Below, piece by piece: positions 1-9,515 of a stretch of 64,000 nucleotides of DNA. The stretch spans positions 1,612,001-1,676,000 of the forward strand of contig NZ_CP126981.1 of assembly GCF_030252325.1 (NCBI RefSeq), in the 5' to 3' direction. The DNA comes from Candidatus Mycobacterium wuenschmannii (GTDB lineage: Bacteria > Actinomycetota > Actinomycetes > Mycobacteriales > Mycobacteriaceae). Position numbers and translations under genes: made by a program. The notes beneath the pieces are model-generated. The model was not told the DNA's origin. It saw only the letters and a program-made list of their open reading frames with translations, and did not search any database. The stretch's first letter is position 1. Each line of letters begins with the position of its first letter.

Positions 1-108
1 TTTGGGCGCCTCGTCGGGGCTTCCGGCGTCGATGTCCTCAGCGTCGATCTCCTCGACGCCGGCCTCTACGGTTTCGGTTTCGTCGGCGGCACCATCATGC
101 TCTGCCAT
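1..108 (-). CDS. Mce-associated protein, N-terminus only (runs off the window)
   Basis: An ATG at 108 opens a frame that stays open to the window edge (36 codons). It overlaps the 3' end of mceF by 43 bases and has a GAAAGG-type ribosome binding sequence just upstream. The visible part is very acidic (many Glu and Asp, starting MAEHDGAADE), as is common for the cytosolic N-terminal tails of Mce-associated (Mas/Mam) proteins that follow mceF in mycobacterial mce operons. Those proteins usually continue with one membrane segment and a VirB8-like fold, which lie outside this window. The call rests on position and composition only. Confidence 0.6.
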   Translation of the reverse strand, partial: MAEHDGAADETETVEAGVEEIDAEDIDAGSPDEAPK

Positions 109-1574
109 GTCTTGCCTTTCATTCCGGCGGCCAAATCGGAGTCGCTGTAATGCTTTCCGTCCGGCCCGACGTAGTTACCGGTCAGCGGGTCGTAGGGAAT
201 CGCTTGTACGGGCTTCGGCGCGGCGGGGTCGACGGGTGGATGCCAGTGCTCCCCCGGTGAGTACGGCGCCCCACCCTTCGGATACTGCGGGACGCTTTGA
301 CCACTCAGCGTCGCGTTCGGGTCGCCCTTCCAGAACAGGCCGTCGTTCAGCGGGACGTACTGCTCGTCGCTCTCACACATCTCGACCGTCGGGGCGCGCT
401 TGCCCGGCTTGGTCTCACACGGCACGTTGCGCACACCGCGGACGTTCATGTCGGAGTTCTGCGGGATGCGGCAGTACAACTCGCCGTTGGTGCGGTCGGG
501 ATAGTCCTCCCGCACCGGTACCCGTTGCTGCTGCACCGGCAGAAAACCGGCGTTGCACGGCGGCGGCGAGTTGAGGTTCAGGTTGAAGTCGAGATAGATG
601 CCCTTGTAATCCATCTTGGCAACCCGGTCCGGCACGATGATCGACGACATCACCGCCGTGCCCTGCGGGAACATCACCAGCAGCTGCTCGAGGTCGTTGC
701 GGTAGTTCACCGTGATCTGGCCCAGGCTGACCAGGTTGGACAGCAGCACCGGCAGCGTCGGTGCCAACCGGTCGAACAGCGCGGTGCCTTCGTCGAGCGC
801 CGGCCCGGCGGTGTTGAGCAAGTCCGCGAGCCTGCCGTCCTGCTCCTTCACCTGACTTGTGATCGCGTTGACCCGCTTCGCCCACGTCGCGATCGAATCC
901 GACGTCCGCACTTGCGAACTCGCCACCGGGGGGAATTCGTCGATCAGCCGGGAGAACGAGTCGGTGGTCTTGCCGGCGTCGATCGCCAGTGCGGTGCCCC
1001 CGTCGATCAGGCGCGACAGCTCCGGTCCCAAACCGGCGACGGCCTTCGACGCTTCCTCGACGACGGTGTGCAGGTTGTCCTGCGGGATGGCGACGAGTGC
1101 CTTGTTGGTGGTGTCCAACAGCAAGCCGATGTCGACCGGAATCTGCGTTCTGCCAACGGCGATCACGTCGCCGTCCCGCAGCTTCGGACCCATGTCGCTG
1201 ACAGTGCCGGACCGCGGGGTCAACTCCAGAAACTGCTCACCGACCGCCGAGCGACTGTGCACCGCCGCGGTCAGGTCGCGCGGAACCGCGATGTCGGACT
1301 TCAGCGAGAGGACGGCCTGCACCCCGTTCTGCGTGACGTCGACCGACTTGACGCTGCCGATCTCGCTGCCCCGATAGTTCACCACAGAGGTCGGATACAG
1401 CCCGCCCGACGCGGGCAGGTCGACCCTCACCGTGTAGCGGCCAACCCCAAGCAGCGCAGGCACTTTGATGAAGCCGAATGCCATCACGCCGATGGACAGC
1501 ACGGTGATCGACGCCAGGATCCCCAACTGGGTCCAGATTCTGCGGGACAGACGCAGCGAATTCGAGCGGGCCAT
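66..1574 (-). CDS. mceF: MceF, Mce-family substrate-binding protein
   Basis: A 502-residue Mce protein, last of the six in the operon. One N-terminal membrane segment (residues about 15-38) is followed by the MlaD/Mce domain (YTVRVDLPASGGLYPTS, then VNYRGSEIGSVKSVDV) and a long helical Cholesterol_Upt1-type region. The C-terminus is Pro-rich and ends KPKP. In mce systems the MceA-F proteins form a periplasm-spanning hexameric tube that carries lipids to the YrbE permease. The gene starts one base after the mceE stop, so it is part of one transcript. The subfamily (mce1, mce3, mce4 or another) cannot be assigned from the sequence by eye, so the lipid substrate is unknown. Confidence 0.9.
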   Translation of the reverse strand: MARSNSLRLSRRIWTQLGILASITVLSIGVMAFGFIKVPALLGVGRYTVRVDLPASGGLYPTSVVNYRGSEIGSVKSVDVTQNGVQAVLSLKSDIAVPRDLTAAVHSRSAVGEQFLELTPRSGTVSDMGPKLRDGDVIAVGRTQIPVDIGLLLDTTNKALVAIPQDNLHTVVEEASKAVAGLGPELSRLIDGGTALAIDAGKTTDSFSRLIDEFPPVASSQVRTSDSIATWAKRVNAITSQVKEQDGRLADLLNTAGPALDEGTALFDRLAPTLPVLLSNLVSLGQITVNYRNDLEQLLVMFPQGTAVMSSIIVPDRVAKMDYKGIYLDFNLNLNSPPPCNAGFLPVQQQRVPVREDYPDRTNGELYCRIPQNSDMNVRGVRNVPCETKPGKRAPTVEMCESDEQYVPLNDGLFWKGDPNATLSGQSVPQYPKGGAPYSPGEHWHPPVDPAAPKPVQAIPYDPLTGNYVGPDGKHYSDSDLAAGMKGKTWQSMMVPPTKPKP

Positions 1575-1575
1575 C

Positions 1576-2700
1576 TCAGTAACCCCCCCAGTGGTACGGC
1601 GCGATCAGCGGGTTGACCGCCGTGTACGGGCTGGGCATCTGGCCGATCGTGCGGCCCCACTGCATTTCGAGTTCGGTCAGGTTTCCTTCCCACCGCGATC
1701 CGGTGAAGAAGCCGCTGTCCAGCCGGCTCAAGGTCAGGTCGACGACCAGTGAGATGTTGGCGAAGTCACCTCGGAACCAGTTGGGCACAGTGCTTTTCAC
1801 CCATGGCAGCGTGGTGAGGAAGTCCAGACCGCGGGTAAGCGCCGGCCCGGCGTTGGCCAATTCTCGCAGCGCCGGTGCGAGGTTACGGAAGTTGTCGACG
1901 AGCGACTTCTTCGATTGCTGGATCGTGGACGCCGCGACGGCGCTGAACTGGCCGACCTTGTCGATCGCGTCCACCAGCACTTTGCGGGTATCCGAGAGCA
2001 CGCCCAGTGCCTGCGGGATCGTCGTCAAAGCCTTATCGACAGTCGCATCCTTCTCCGCCACCTGACCGGCAAGTTGGTTCACGTTGTCGATGGCCTCGAT
2101 GATGTCGTCGGTCTGTTTCTTCGTCTCGGTGACGAAGATGTCCAACTGGGTCAGCAGGTTGCGCATCTCTTTCTCGCGGCCATTCAGCGCCGTGGCGAAA
2201 GTCCTGGTGAGCTCTTGGATATGACCCAGCCCGCCGCCGTTGAGCAGGATCGCCACCGAGGCGAGGGTCTGCTCCGTGGTGGGATAGGTGGCGGCCTTCG
2301 CCAGCGGGATCACCGAGCCGTTTTTCAGCTGACCCCGCGGCGCCTCGCCGATGGGTGGCGCCAACTCGATGTGCATGGAACCCAGCAGGCTGGTCTGGCC
2401 TACCTTTGCGGTGCTGTTCTCGGGCAGGTGGACGCTGCCGTCGATGCGCATTGTCACCAGCGCGTGCCAGTCCTGGACCTCGATCTTGGTGACGTTGCCG
2501 ATGTTGACGTCGGCCACCCGCACGCGGGTGTTCGGCTGAATGACGACGACGTCGGGCAGCTGCGCCTGAATGGTGTAGGCGCCCTTGCCCTGTCCCGCGG
2601 TTCCGGGCAGGGGCAGCGAGTTGAGACCGCGCCAACCGCCGCAGCCCGACGTCAGCAGCATCGACGAGATGACCACCGCCGCAACGGCGATGCGCCTCAT
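1576..2700 (-). CDS. mceE: MceE, Mce-family lipoprotein
   Basis: A 374-residue Mce protein with a lipoprotein signal. A short basic N-terminus (MRRIA) and hydrophobic stretch end in the lipobox LTSGC at about residue 20. The Mce domain follows (YTIQAQLPDVVVIQPNTRV, VADVNIGNVTKIEV). The chosen start is the ATG at 2700, which overlaps the mceD stop by four bases (ATGA). The reading frame continues further upstream, but that would bury the signal peptide. MceE proteins are the lipid-anchored (LprK/LprN-like) subunits of the Mce tube. The gene is translationally coupled to mceD and followed at once by mceF. Confidence 0.9.
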   Translation of the reverse strand: MRRIAVAAVVISSMLLTSGCGGWRGLNSLPLPGTAGQGKGAYTIQAQLPDVVVIQPNTRVRVADVNIGNVTKIEVQDWHALVTMRIDGSVHLPENSTAKVGQTSLLGSMHIELAPPIGEAPRGQLKNGSVIPLAKAATYPTTEQTLASVAILLNGGGLGHIQELTRTFATALNGREKEMRNLLTQLDIFVTETKKQTDDIIEAIDNVNQLAGQVAEKDATVDKALTTIPQALGVLSDTRKVLVDAIDKVGQFSAVAASTIQQSKKSLVDNFRNLAPALRELANAGPALTRGLDFLTTLPWVKSTVPNWFRGDFANISLVVDLTLSRLDSGFFTGSRWEGNLTELEMQWGRTIGQMPSPYTAVNPLIAPYHWGGY

Positions 2701-4097
2701 GGCGTACCTCCCGGTGGCGCGGCGGCGGGAACCATCAGACCCGGCAGGCCCGCCTGCGGATCGGTGGAACGGACCGCGATCGGTCCCGGCGGTACCGCGC
2801 CACCCGGCAGTGCCTGCGGCGACACCGGTGGCGGCGCGTCCGGGGCCGGGCCTGGGGGCGCGCCGGGCGGCGGGATGTGCGGGTTGAGCTTGTCCTCGCT
2901 GTAAGTGATCTCGTTCGGACGCGCCGACGCCCCGACGAATGGGTTGAGACCGATCGGCAGGAAGTTGTACTGGCGATTCTTGATGATCGGAGACAGGTAC
3001 TGCTCGCACAGCCGCGCGGACTGCTTTGCACCGACGCGGCCATCGGATTCGATGGAGCCGCAGATGGATTGGACGGTATCGGCGAAGTTCGACAGCGCCA
3101 GAATCCCGGTCACCGCGCTCTGCGCCGGCTGGTAGATGTTCAGGAAGTTCTGGAACACGTTGGGCGCGACGTGCAGGGTCTGCTTGATGTCGCGGCGACT
3201 GTCGTTCAGCGCCGTGGTGATCTCGTTGAGGTGGTCGAAGGTCGTACCGATGGCCTCGCGGTTCTCGGCGACGAACGGCCGCAGGTCATTGACCGCGCCG
3301 TCCAGCCCGGCGATGGCCTGACCCCACTCGTTGGGCGTATTGGACATCACCGTGGTGATGGTGGCCAGGTTCTTGTTGAACGATGCGAGCAGGTCGCTGC
3401 TCGATGTCAGCGCCGCGACGAACGTCTCCAGGTTACGCAGCGTGCTGAAGATGTCCGTGCTGTGGTCACCGAGCGCCGACACCGCCTGCGAGAGCTTGAT
3501 GACGGTGTCCCGCGCGGTCTCGCCCTCGCCACGCAGGTTCGCGGCCGAGGTGTTGACGAACTGGCCCAGCGCGCTGGTCCCGCCCTCGGTCGTCGGCTGC
3601 AGCGAATCGGTCAGCTTCTCCAATTGCTTTCGCAGGTCGTCCCATTCGACCGGCACCGCCGTCCGCTCCTGCGGAATGGTCGCGCCGTCGGCCAGTTTCG
3701 GGCCGCCCGAATAGACCGGGACGAGTTGGATCGCGCGCGAGGTGACCAGCGACGGCGACAGGATCGCGGCCTTGACGTCGGCCGGCAGCGAGTACTGCGA
3801 GTCGACGGTGAACGTGACTTTGGCCGCCTGAGGTTGCGGTTCGATCTTCTCGATCGTGCCGACCGCGACGCCCAGAATGCGGATCTCGTCGCCGGTGTAG
3901 ACACCGTTGGTATTCGGGAAGTAGGCGATATAGGTGTTGCGAGTCACCTGCTTCCACCACGGCGACACCATCATGCTGATCCCGACGGCCAGGATCAGCA
4001 GCAGGCTGACGCCCGTCCCGATCCTCGTGACGCGTCGGTGGCTCTCTACCCAGGCGGCGCCGTTGTCAAGGCGCGCGCGGACTTTCGCGAATGCCAT
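2697..4097 (-). CDS. mceD: MceD, Mce-family substrate-binding protein
   Basis: A 466-residue Mce protein. One N-terminal membrane helix (about residues 24-45, VSLLLILAVGISMMV) leads into the Mce domain (IAYFPNTNGVYTGDEIRILG, VGTIEKIEP). A long helical region follows, and then a C-terminal tail very rich in Pro (IPPPGAPPGPAPDAPPP), probably disordered. The start codon at 4097 shares one base with the mceC stop codon, and the stop overlaps mceE by four bases, so translation is coupled along the operon. The role is the fourth subunit of the periplasmic lipid-transfer hexamer. Assignment to D is by gene order. Confidence 0.88.
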   Translation of the reverse strand: MAFAKVRARLDNGAAWVESHRRVTRIGTGVSLLLILAVGISMMVSPWWKQVTRNTYIAYFPNTNGVYTGDEIRILGVAVGTIEKIEPQPQAAKVTFTVDSQYSLPADVKAAILSPSLVTSRAIQLVPVYSGGPKLADGATIPQERTAVPVEWDDLRKQLEKLTDSLQPTTEGGTSALGQFVNTSAANLRGEGETARDTVIKLSQAVSALGDHSTDIFSTLRNLETFVAALTSSSDLLASFNKNLATITTVMSNTPNEWGQAIAGLDGAVNDLRPFVAENREAIGTTFDHLNEITTALNDSRRDIKQTLHVAPNVFQNFLNIYQPAQSAVTGILALSNFADTVQSICGSIESDGRVGAKQSARLCEQYLSPIIKNRQYNFLPIGLNPFVGASARPNEITYSEDKLNPHIPPPGAPPGPAPDAPPPVSPQALPGGAVPPGPIAVRSTDPQAGLPGLMVPAAAPPGGTP

Positions 4098-5470
4098 CAG
4101 CGACCCCCGTTCGCAGGCACTTCATTGGGCGCAGGCTGATACACCGGCGTCTGCCTGGGCGGCGGCTTGAGCTCGGCCGGCGGCCCGGGCGGCGGTCCAC
4201 CGGGCGGCGGCGCCGGCGGCTCCGGCCGGAGCGGATAGCAGCCGGGCGCGCCCGGCCGGCCCGGCACACTGCAGGGCCTGTCGCCCGGATTGCCGGTGAT
4301 CGCGTCTGGGATCGACCGCCGTGGCTCGCCGCCCTGCCCGGTTCGCGGATATGGCACCGGCAGCAGCGGAATTCCGGGCTGCCCGTTGCCCGGATCGGTG
4401 AGCTGCGACGGCAGCAGTGTGGCCGGATCGAGCCCGAGATCGGAGAACGCGGCGTCGGTGAACGGCTGCGCGAACTGCCCCAGCGTCAGGTTCGGCAGCG
4501 AGGCCTTGAAGAACGGCCCCGAGCCGAGCACCTCGCCAAATGACATGGCGTACTTGGGAATCAGATACAGGGTGCGCTGCAATTCCTTCTTGCGGTCGTC
4601 CAAGACCCCGAGCACGCTGTTCAGCTTGTCCAGCGCGGGCTTGAGTTGCGTCCGGTTGTCGCCGACGACCGCCGAGATCTCCCGTGTCGCCGCCCCGACG
4701 TTGGTCATCAGCGCGTCGACCGCGTTGCGCTGCGTCAGCAGCTCGGCCAGCAACGCGTTGGCGTTGATCACCAGGTTGGCGATCTGGTCGCTGCGCTTGC
4801 CCAGCACGCCCACGACCTTGTAGGCGTTGGTGAGCAGGCTGCGCAGCTTCGCGTCCCGGTTGTCCAGCGTGCTGGAGAACTGCGCGACACCTTCCAGCGC
4901 AGCCTTCAGATCGGGTGGCGTGTCCTTGAAGGTGTTCGCCAGCGTGGTCAGCGCCGACGACAGCTTCGCGGTGTCCAGCGCGCTGACGGTACTGGTCAAG
5001 TCCCCCAACGCATCTGGCAGATCGTACGGCGAGCGGGTGCGTTCCACCGGGATCGCTCCCTGCAGCTTGCCGTCGCCGCGCGGGGTGATCTCGAGCATCT
5101 TGGTGCCGAGCACGGTCTCGGTCTTGATCGACGCCTCGGTGCGGTTACCCAGCGCGACGTCGTCATCGACGGTGAAACTGACCAGCACTTTGGTGCCGTC
5201 CAGCTTGACGCTGGACACCCTGCCGACCGACAGACCCGACACCCGCACGTCGCTGTCCGGCTTGATACCACCTGCTTCGGTGAAATACGCGGAGTAGCCG
5301 GACTTTCCGGTGAGGAACGGGATCTTCTCGTAGGAGAAGACGGCGGCGACCAGCGCGACGACGATGGCGATGCCGACGAGACCGACGGTGGTCCGGTTGC
5401 GCTCGGCGAGCGGCTTGATGTTGCGCCGTTTCGCGTTCAGCGCCTGGAAGCGTTCTTTGATCGAGGTCAT
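4097..5470 (-). CDS. mceC: MceC, Mce-family substrate-binding protein
   Basis: A 457-residue Mce protein. I take the ATG at 5470, which overlaps the mceB stop in an ATGA, rather than the ATG five codons further upstream. A basic N-terminus and one membrane helix (GLVGIAIVVALVAAVFSY) precede the Mce domain (YSAYFTEAGGIKPDSDVRVS, LSVGRVSSVKLDG). The C-terminus from about residue 385 is a Pro/Gly-rich tail (PPAPPPGGPPPGPP), like that of mycobacterial MceC and MceD proteins. Part of the yrbE-mce lipid importer. Confidence 0.88.
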   Translation of the reverse strand: MTSIKERFQALNAKRRNIKPLAERNRTTVGLVGIAIVVALVAAVFSYEKIPFLTGKSGYSAYFTEAGGIKPDSDVRVSGLSVGRVSSVKLDGTKVLVSFTVDDDVALGNRTEASIKTETVLGTKMLEITPRGDGKLQGAIPVERTRSPYDLPDALGDLTSTVSALDTAKLSSALTTLANTFKDTPPDLKAALEGVAQFSSTLDNRDAKLRSLLTNAYKVVGVLGKRSDQIANLVINANALLAELLTQRNAVDALMTNVGAATREISAVVGDNRTQLKPALDKLNSVLGVLDDRKKELQRTLYLIPKYAMSFGEVLGSGPFFKASLPNLTLGQFAQPFTDAAFSDLGLDPATLLPSQLTDPGNGQPGIPLLPVPYPRTGQGGEPRRSIPDAITGNPGDRPCSVPGRPGAPGCYPLRPEPPAPPPGGPPPGPPAELKPPPRQTPVYQPAPNEVPANGGR

Positions 5471-6495
5471 TTTTTCGGCAAGCACCGCCCCGTTACCTGG
5501 CTCACCAGCTTGACGAACGTGGGTTGTCCGTTGCGGCCGTTGAGCTTGATGACGACATCGCAGATGTAGAAGCCGAAGTAGTCGCCGTAGAGACCCTGTC
5601 GGGACAGCACCTGGTAGACCTCGGGAAGCGTCCGGACGATGTCGTCGAAGTAGGTGTGGTCGGATTCGATCTGTCCCGAGACCCGATCCGTCTGCACCAC
5701 GGTGTCTTTGATCGGTTGCCGCGCCTGTGTCAGCAGGTCGGCGACCGACCCGGTCGCGGCGTTGATGTAGGCCACGTCCTTGGTGATGTCGTTCTTGCGC
5801 TCCGACAGGGCGCCGACGAGTTGCGAGAGCTTGTCCAGGCCGTCGGAGAACTGCTTGTCGCGGGTGCCGAAGGTGTGCAGCACGACGTTGAGGTTGTTGA
5901 TCACATCGCCGATCAGCTTGTCGCGGTTGGCCAATGTGGTTGTCAGGGCCGAGGTTTCGCCGAGCACTGACGAGATGGTGGCGCCCTCGCCCTGGAACAC
6001 CCGCAGCAGTTGGCCGGACAGCGCGTTCACCTGGTCGGGGTCTAGCGCGCGGAACAACGGACGGAAGCCGCCGATCAGGGCGTCGACGTCGAGCGCGGGT
6101 GACGTGCGGGCCAGCGGGATGGTGGCCTTCTCCGGCAGCCGTCGGGGCGGGCCGGGGCCGTCTTCGAGCGCGAGATACCGGTCGCCGATCAGGTTTTCGT
6201 ACTTCACCGATGCCTTGGTGCCCTCGGTGAGCCGCAGCCCCTTGTCGATGGCGAAGTCGACGCGGACGGTGCCGTCCTTCTGCAGTTTGAGGTCGCTGAC
6301 CTTGCCCACCTCGACGCCGGCGATGCGCACGAAGTTGCCGCCCTTGAGCCCGGAGACATTCGAAAAGACCGCGCTGTAGGAGGTGTGGGAGTCGAAGCGG
6401 AACTGGCCGAAGACCGTCACCAGGATGAACACGAAGGCAAGGGAGACAACGGTGAACGCCACCACACGCGCGATGGCGCCGGTGTTGGTTCTCAT
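5467..6495 (-). CDS. mceB: MceB, Mce-family substrate-binding protein
   Basis: A 342-residue Mce protein, the shortest of the six, as usual for MceB. The N-terminal membrane helix (VVAFTVVSLAFVFILVTVFG) precedes the Mce domain (YSAVFSNVSGLKGGNFVRIAG, VGKVSDLKLQ). The C-terminal part has a pair of Cys residues (FYICDVVIK and VTGRCLPKK) that could form a disulfide in the periplasm. It has no Pro-rich tail. It lies 35 bases after mceA and overlaps mceC by four bases. Confidence 0.88.
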   Translation of the reverse strand: MRTNTGAIARVVAFTVVSLAFVFILVTVFGQFRFDSHTSYSAVFSNVSGLKGGNFVRIAGVEVGKVSDLKLQKDGTVRVDFAIDKGLRLTEGTKASVKYENLIGDRYLALEDGPGPPRRLPEKATIPLARTSPALDVDALIGGFRPLFRALDPDQVNALSGQLLRVFQGEGATISSVLGETSALTTTLANRDKLIGDVINNLNVVLHTFGTRDKQFSDGLDKLSQLVGALSERKNDITKDVAYINAATGSVADLLTQARQPIKDTVVQTDRVSGQIESDHTYFDDIVRTLPEVYQVLSRQGLYGDYFGFYICDVVIKLNGRNGQPTFVKLVSQVTGRCLPKK

Positions 6496-6530
6496 TGCGG
6501 TTCCTTACTTTTCGATACGGTCATGGTGAT

Positions 6531-7871
6531 CTAGGACCCGGGTGGCGCCGGTGGCGTCGCGGCCCCGGCATAGTCGGGTGCACCGGAGGGCGGCTGGCCC
6601 GGGTACGCCGGCGGCAGCCCCGGGGCCGGACCGCCCGGATAGCGGATCAGCGGCGGCTGCGGAGTGCCCTTGGTGACCGGGAAGTAATTGACGTAACCGG
6701 GGAATCCGATTCCGGAGTTCGGCCGGACGTCCAGGCCGGTACCGAATCCGGTGTCGGTCACCAGGTACTTCACCGGGAAGTTGGCGCTCGCATCGGGCAG
6801 CGAACCACAGCTCGGCCTGCCGCCCGGTCCACCCTTGGCCTGCACGCGAGGCAGGTTGTCGGGGTAGCGGTACGGGTCGTCGCCAAACAGTAGGCCGCCA
6901 TCGATGTTGAGCGACTTACCATTACCACCCATCGCGGCCCGGCCACCGTTCTCCAGGTACCAGACCGCGCCCTCGAACGTGCACTTGTAGGTCGGCGAGT
7001 ACTTGTTCAGCAGCTCGAAGGTCGGCGCGATGAGGTTGATGGAGTCGACCAGGTTGCGTTCGTTGCGGCCGATCGTGTTGATCCCGGCGTTCGAGAAGCC
7101 GATCGCGTCCAACAGCACGTCGTTGAGCGCCTTCTTGTTCTTGGTGATCGTGACGCTGGTGGTCGTGAAGGCATCGAGAGTAGACAAGATATCCTGCGCC
7201 GCAACCGAATACGCCGCGGCGGTCTTACCGAACAGCTGCCAGTCCTTCCGGATGGTGGCCTGCTTCGGGTTGATCGCACTAAGGAATTGATTGCCACCGC
7301 TGATCGCCTCGCCGATGCGCTCGCCCTTGCCGCGGAAACCCTCGGCGAGTGCGGAGAGCACGCCGTTCAGCTTCGCCGGATCGATGGCGTGAACGATCGA
7401 CTGCAGGTTCTCGAACACGGAGTTGACCTCGACGGTCACGTTGCGACTGTGCAGCACAGCGCCTTTGGCCAGTTCACGGTGGCTTGGTCCGGAGTCGGGG
7501 ACGATCAGGTCGACGTATTTGGCGCCGAAGGCGGTGCTGGACTTGATCTCCGCCTCGGTGTTGCTGGGCAGGAAGCGAAATTCGTTCGGGTAGATCTTCA
7601 GCTTCAGCTTCGACAGGTTGGTGCCGGCCGAATCCGCGTAGGACTCGACCCGCGAGACCTCGCCGATCTGCACGCCGCGCAGCTTGACCTTCGCGTCGTC
7701 CTCCATGACCAGGCCCGCGCGGTCGGAGATGACGGTGAGCGGCACGGTCGTTTTCAGCGTTCCCTCGAACGCCATCGCGGTCAGCGTGCTGACGACGACG
7801 ACGAACAGCACGAGTACGGGCGCCCACACGATGGGGTCTATCCCCCGGCGCCGCCGGGTGTGCTGACTCAT
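6531..7871 (-). CDS. mceA: MceA, Mce-family substrate-binding protein
   Basis: A 446-residue Mce protein, first of the six. The Arg-rich start (MSQHTRRRRG) and one membrane helix (VWAPVLVLFVVVVSTLTAM) are followed by the Mce domain (VPLTVISDRAGLVMEDDAKV, GVQIGEVSRVES, STAFGAKYVDL). A helical region and a Gly/Pro-rich tail with two Cys residues (YKCTF and RPSCGS) complete it. The gene begins four bases after the yrbEB stop. MceA is one of the six periplasmic tube subunits. Homologues are historically linked to host-cell entry, but the established role of the family is lipid or sterol import. Confidence 0.9.
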   Translation of the reverse strand: MSQHTRRRRGIDPIVWAPVLVLFVVVVSTLTAMAFEGTLKTTVPLTVISDRAGLVMEDDAKVKLRGVQIGEVSRVESYADSAGTNLSKLKLKIYPNEFRFLPSNTEAEIKSSTAFGAKYVDLIVPDSGPSHRELAKGAVLHSRNVTVEVNSVFENLQSIVHAIDPAKLNGVLSALAEGFRGKGERIGEAISGGNQFLSAINPKQATIRKDWQLFGKTAAAYSVAAQDILSTLDAFTTTSVTITKNKKALNDVLLDAIGFSNAGINTIGRNERNLVDSINLIAPTFELLNKYSPTYKCTFEGAVWYLENGGRAAMGGNGKSLNIDGGLLFGDDPYRYPDNLPRVQAKGGPGGRPSCGSLPDASANFPVKYLVTDTGFGTGLDVRPNSGIGFPGYVNYFPVTKGTPQPPLIRYPGGPAPGLPPAYPGQPPSGAPDYAGAATPPAPPGS

Positions 7872-7875
7872 CCCA

Positions 7876-8727
7876 TCACCCCGACAGGTGAAAGTTGCCG
7901 GACTGCCCGTACACCGACAGCGTGATGGTCAAGAGAATGAAAACCCCTGCGGTAATGGAAGAACGCACGGCGCGACCCACCGCTTCGCCCACCCCGGCAG
8001 GCCCGCCGGTCGCGTTGTAGCCGTAGTACGTGTGGATCGCCATCACCACCGCCGCCATCGACAGCGCCTCGGTGAACGACCAGAGCAGATCGGTGGGATG
8101 CAGGAACGACGTGAAGTAGTGGTCGTACACGCCGCGCGACTGCCCGTAGACAACGGTCGTTCCGAATCGCGTCGCCAGGAATCCCATCAGCATGGCGGTG
8201 GTGTAGATCGGGATGACCGCGGCGACCCCGGCAACGATGCGGGTGGACGCCAGGTAGGTGATCGGGCGGATGGCCATCGCCTCCAGCGCGTCGATCTCCT
8301 CGTTGATGCGCATGGCCCCGAGCTGCGCGGTCGCGCCGGCGCCGATGGTCGCGGCCAGCGCTACCCCGGCGGTCGCAGGCACGATGAAGCGGACGTTGAG
8401 GAACGCACCCAAAAACCCTGTGAGAGCTTCGATTCCGACGTTCGACAGGGTGTTGTAGCCCTGCACTGCGATCAGCGCGCCGGTGGTCAGGGTCAGGAAT
8501 CCGACGATGACCACCGTGCCGCCGATGACGGCGAGCGCGCCGGTGCCCATGCCCAGGACGGCGATCAGCCGCAGCACCTCGCCCGGATAGCGCCGGACCG
8601 CGTCGACGGTGGAGCCGAGCGCGTTGCCGACGAACGCGGTCTGCGCCCCCAGGGTCCGGATGGAATCGACGACGCGCCCGGCGATGTCGGCCCCCGGAAT
8701 GTAGCGCTCGTCTTCCGTGGTGGTCAT
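7876..8727 (-). CDS. yrbEB: YrbEB, MlaE-family permease of the Mce transporter
   Basis: A 283-residue integral membrane protein with about five to six hydrophobic segments. It has the MlaE/YrbE signature around the coupling loop (GAGATAQLGAMRINEEIDAL, then AMAIRPITYL). With YrbEA it forms the inner-membrane permease core to which the Mce tube docks, powered by an MceG-type ATPase encoded elsewhere (not in this window). The start chosen is the ATG at 8727, overlapping the yrbEA stop by four bases. The open frame extends much further upstream, but that part is the shadow of yrbEA. Confidence 0.92.
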   Translation of the reverse strand: MTTTEDERYIPGADIAGRVVDSIRTLGAQTAFVGNALGSTVDAVRRYPGEVLRLIAVLGMGTGALAVIGGTVVIVGFLTLTTGALIAVQGYNTLSNVGIEALTGFLGAFLNVRFIVPATAGVALAATIGAGATAQLGAMRINEEIDALEAMAIRPITYLASTRIVAGVAAVIPIYTTAMLMGFLATRFGTTVVYGQSRGVYDHYFTSFLHPTDLLWSFTEALSMAAVVMAIHTYYGYNATGGPAGVGEAVGRAVRSSITAGVFILLTITLSVYGQSGNFHLSG

Positions 8728-9515
8728 GGCGACACCTTCACGCCGAACGCGGTGCACAGGATGTTGATCAGGAACAGCGCCATGAAGGCGAACACCACGG
8801 TCTCGTTGACGGCGTTCCCCACCGCGATCGGTCCGCCGCCAACGGAAAGCCCTTTGTAGCAGGCGATCAGACCGGCCGAGAGGCCGAACAGCAGCGCCTT
8901 GACGAGCGACACGATCACCTGTGGCAGGCCGGTCAGCAGGGTCATCCCGAAGATGAACGCTCCCGGGGTGACGTGCTGCACGTAGACGACGAAGAAGTAG
9001 CTGCCCGTCAGGCCGACCACCGCCACCGCCGAATACAGCAGCAGCGCAACGAAAGTCGCGGCGATGACCCGCGGCACCACCAGGGCATGGATCGGGTTGA
9101 CGCCGATGACCTTCATCGCGTCGATCTCCTCGCGGATGGTCCTCGCACCGAGGTCCGCGCACATGGCGGTGGCGCCGGCGCCCGACACCACGATCGCCGT
9201 CACGACCGGTCCCACCTGGGTCACCGAGGCCAGCGCGGCCCCGGCGCCGGACAGGTCACCCGCCCCGACCTCGATCAGCACGATGTTCAGCGTGAACACG
9301 ATCAGCACGGTGTACGGAACCGACAGCACCAGGGTGGGAACGATGGATACTCGCGCCACGAACCAGATCTGGTCGATCAGCTCGCGGACGGCGAACGGTC
9401 GGCGGAACATAGCCGCGAACGTCTCGCCGGCGAGTACGACGAAGTCGCCCATCGCCGAAGCCGGCCTTGACCAGTCGAGGCCCGCTACCGTCGGTCCTGG
9501 AGATCGTTGCGCCAA
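8724..9515 (-). CDS. yrbEA: YrbEA, MlaE-family permease of the Mce transporter
   Basis: A permease of about 263 residues with the YrbE signature (SGAGATAMCADLGARTIREE, IDAMKVIGVNPIHALVVPR). The start is uncertain. The frame is open back to an ATG at 9617, but that extra N-terminus (rich in Arg, Ser and His) does not look like YrbEA. A TTG at 9515 behind a GGATCGGGTAAG stretch gives the usual length of about 265 residues. This is the first gene of the mce operon. No TetR- or FadR-type regulator lies beside it, unlike the mce1 to mce3 loci of M. tuberculosis as I remember them. Confidence 0.85.
   Translation of the reverse strand: MAQRSPGPTVAGLDWSRPASAMGDFVVLAGETFAAMFRRPFAVRELIDQIWFVARVSIVPTLVLSVPYTVLIVFTLNIVLIEVGAGDLSGAGAALASVTQVGPVVTAIVVSGAGATAMCADLGARTIREEIDAMKVIGVNPIHALVVPRVIAATFVALLLYSAVAVVGLTGSYFFVVYVQHVTPGAFIFGMTLLTGLPQVIVSLVKALLFGLSAGLIACYKGLSVGGGPIAVGNAVNETVVFAFMALFLINILCTAFGVKVSP

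Noticed and set aside
1540..9515. Frameshift or broken gene within the mce operon
   Set aside because: Each gene reads through with normal length; the overlaps are ATGA or shared-base couplings, not frameshifts.
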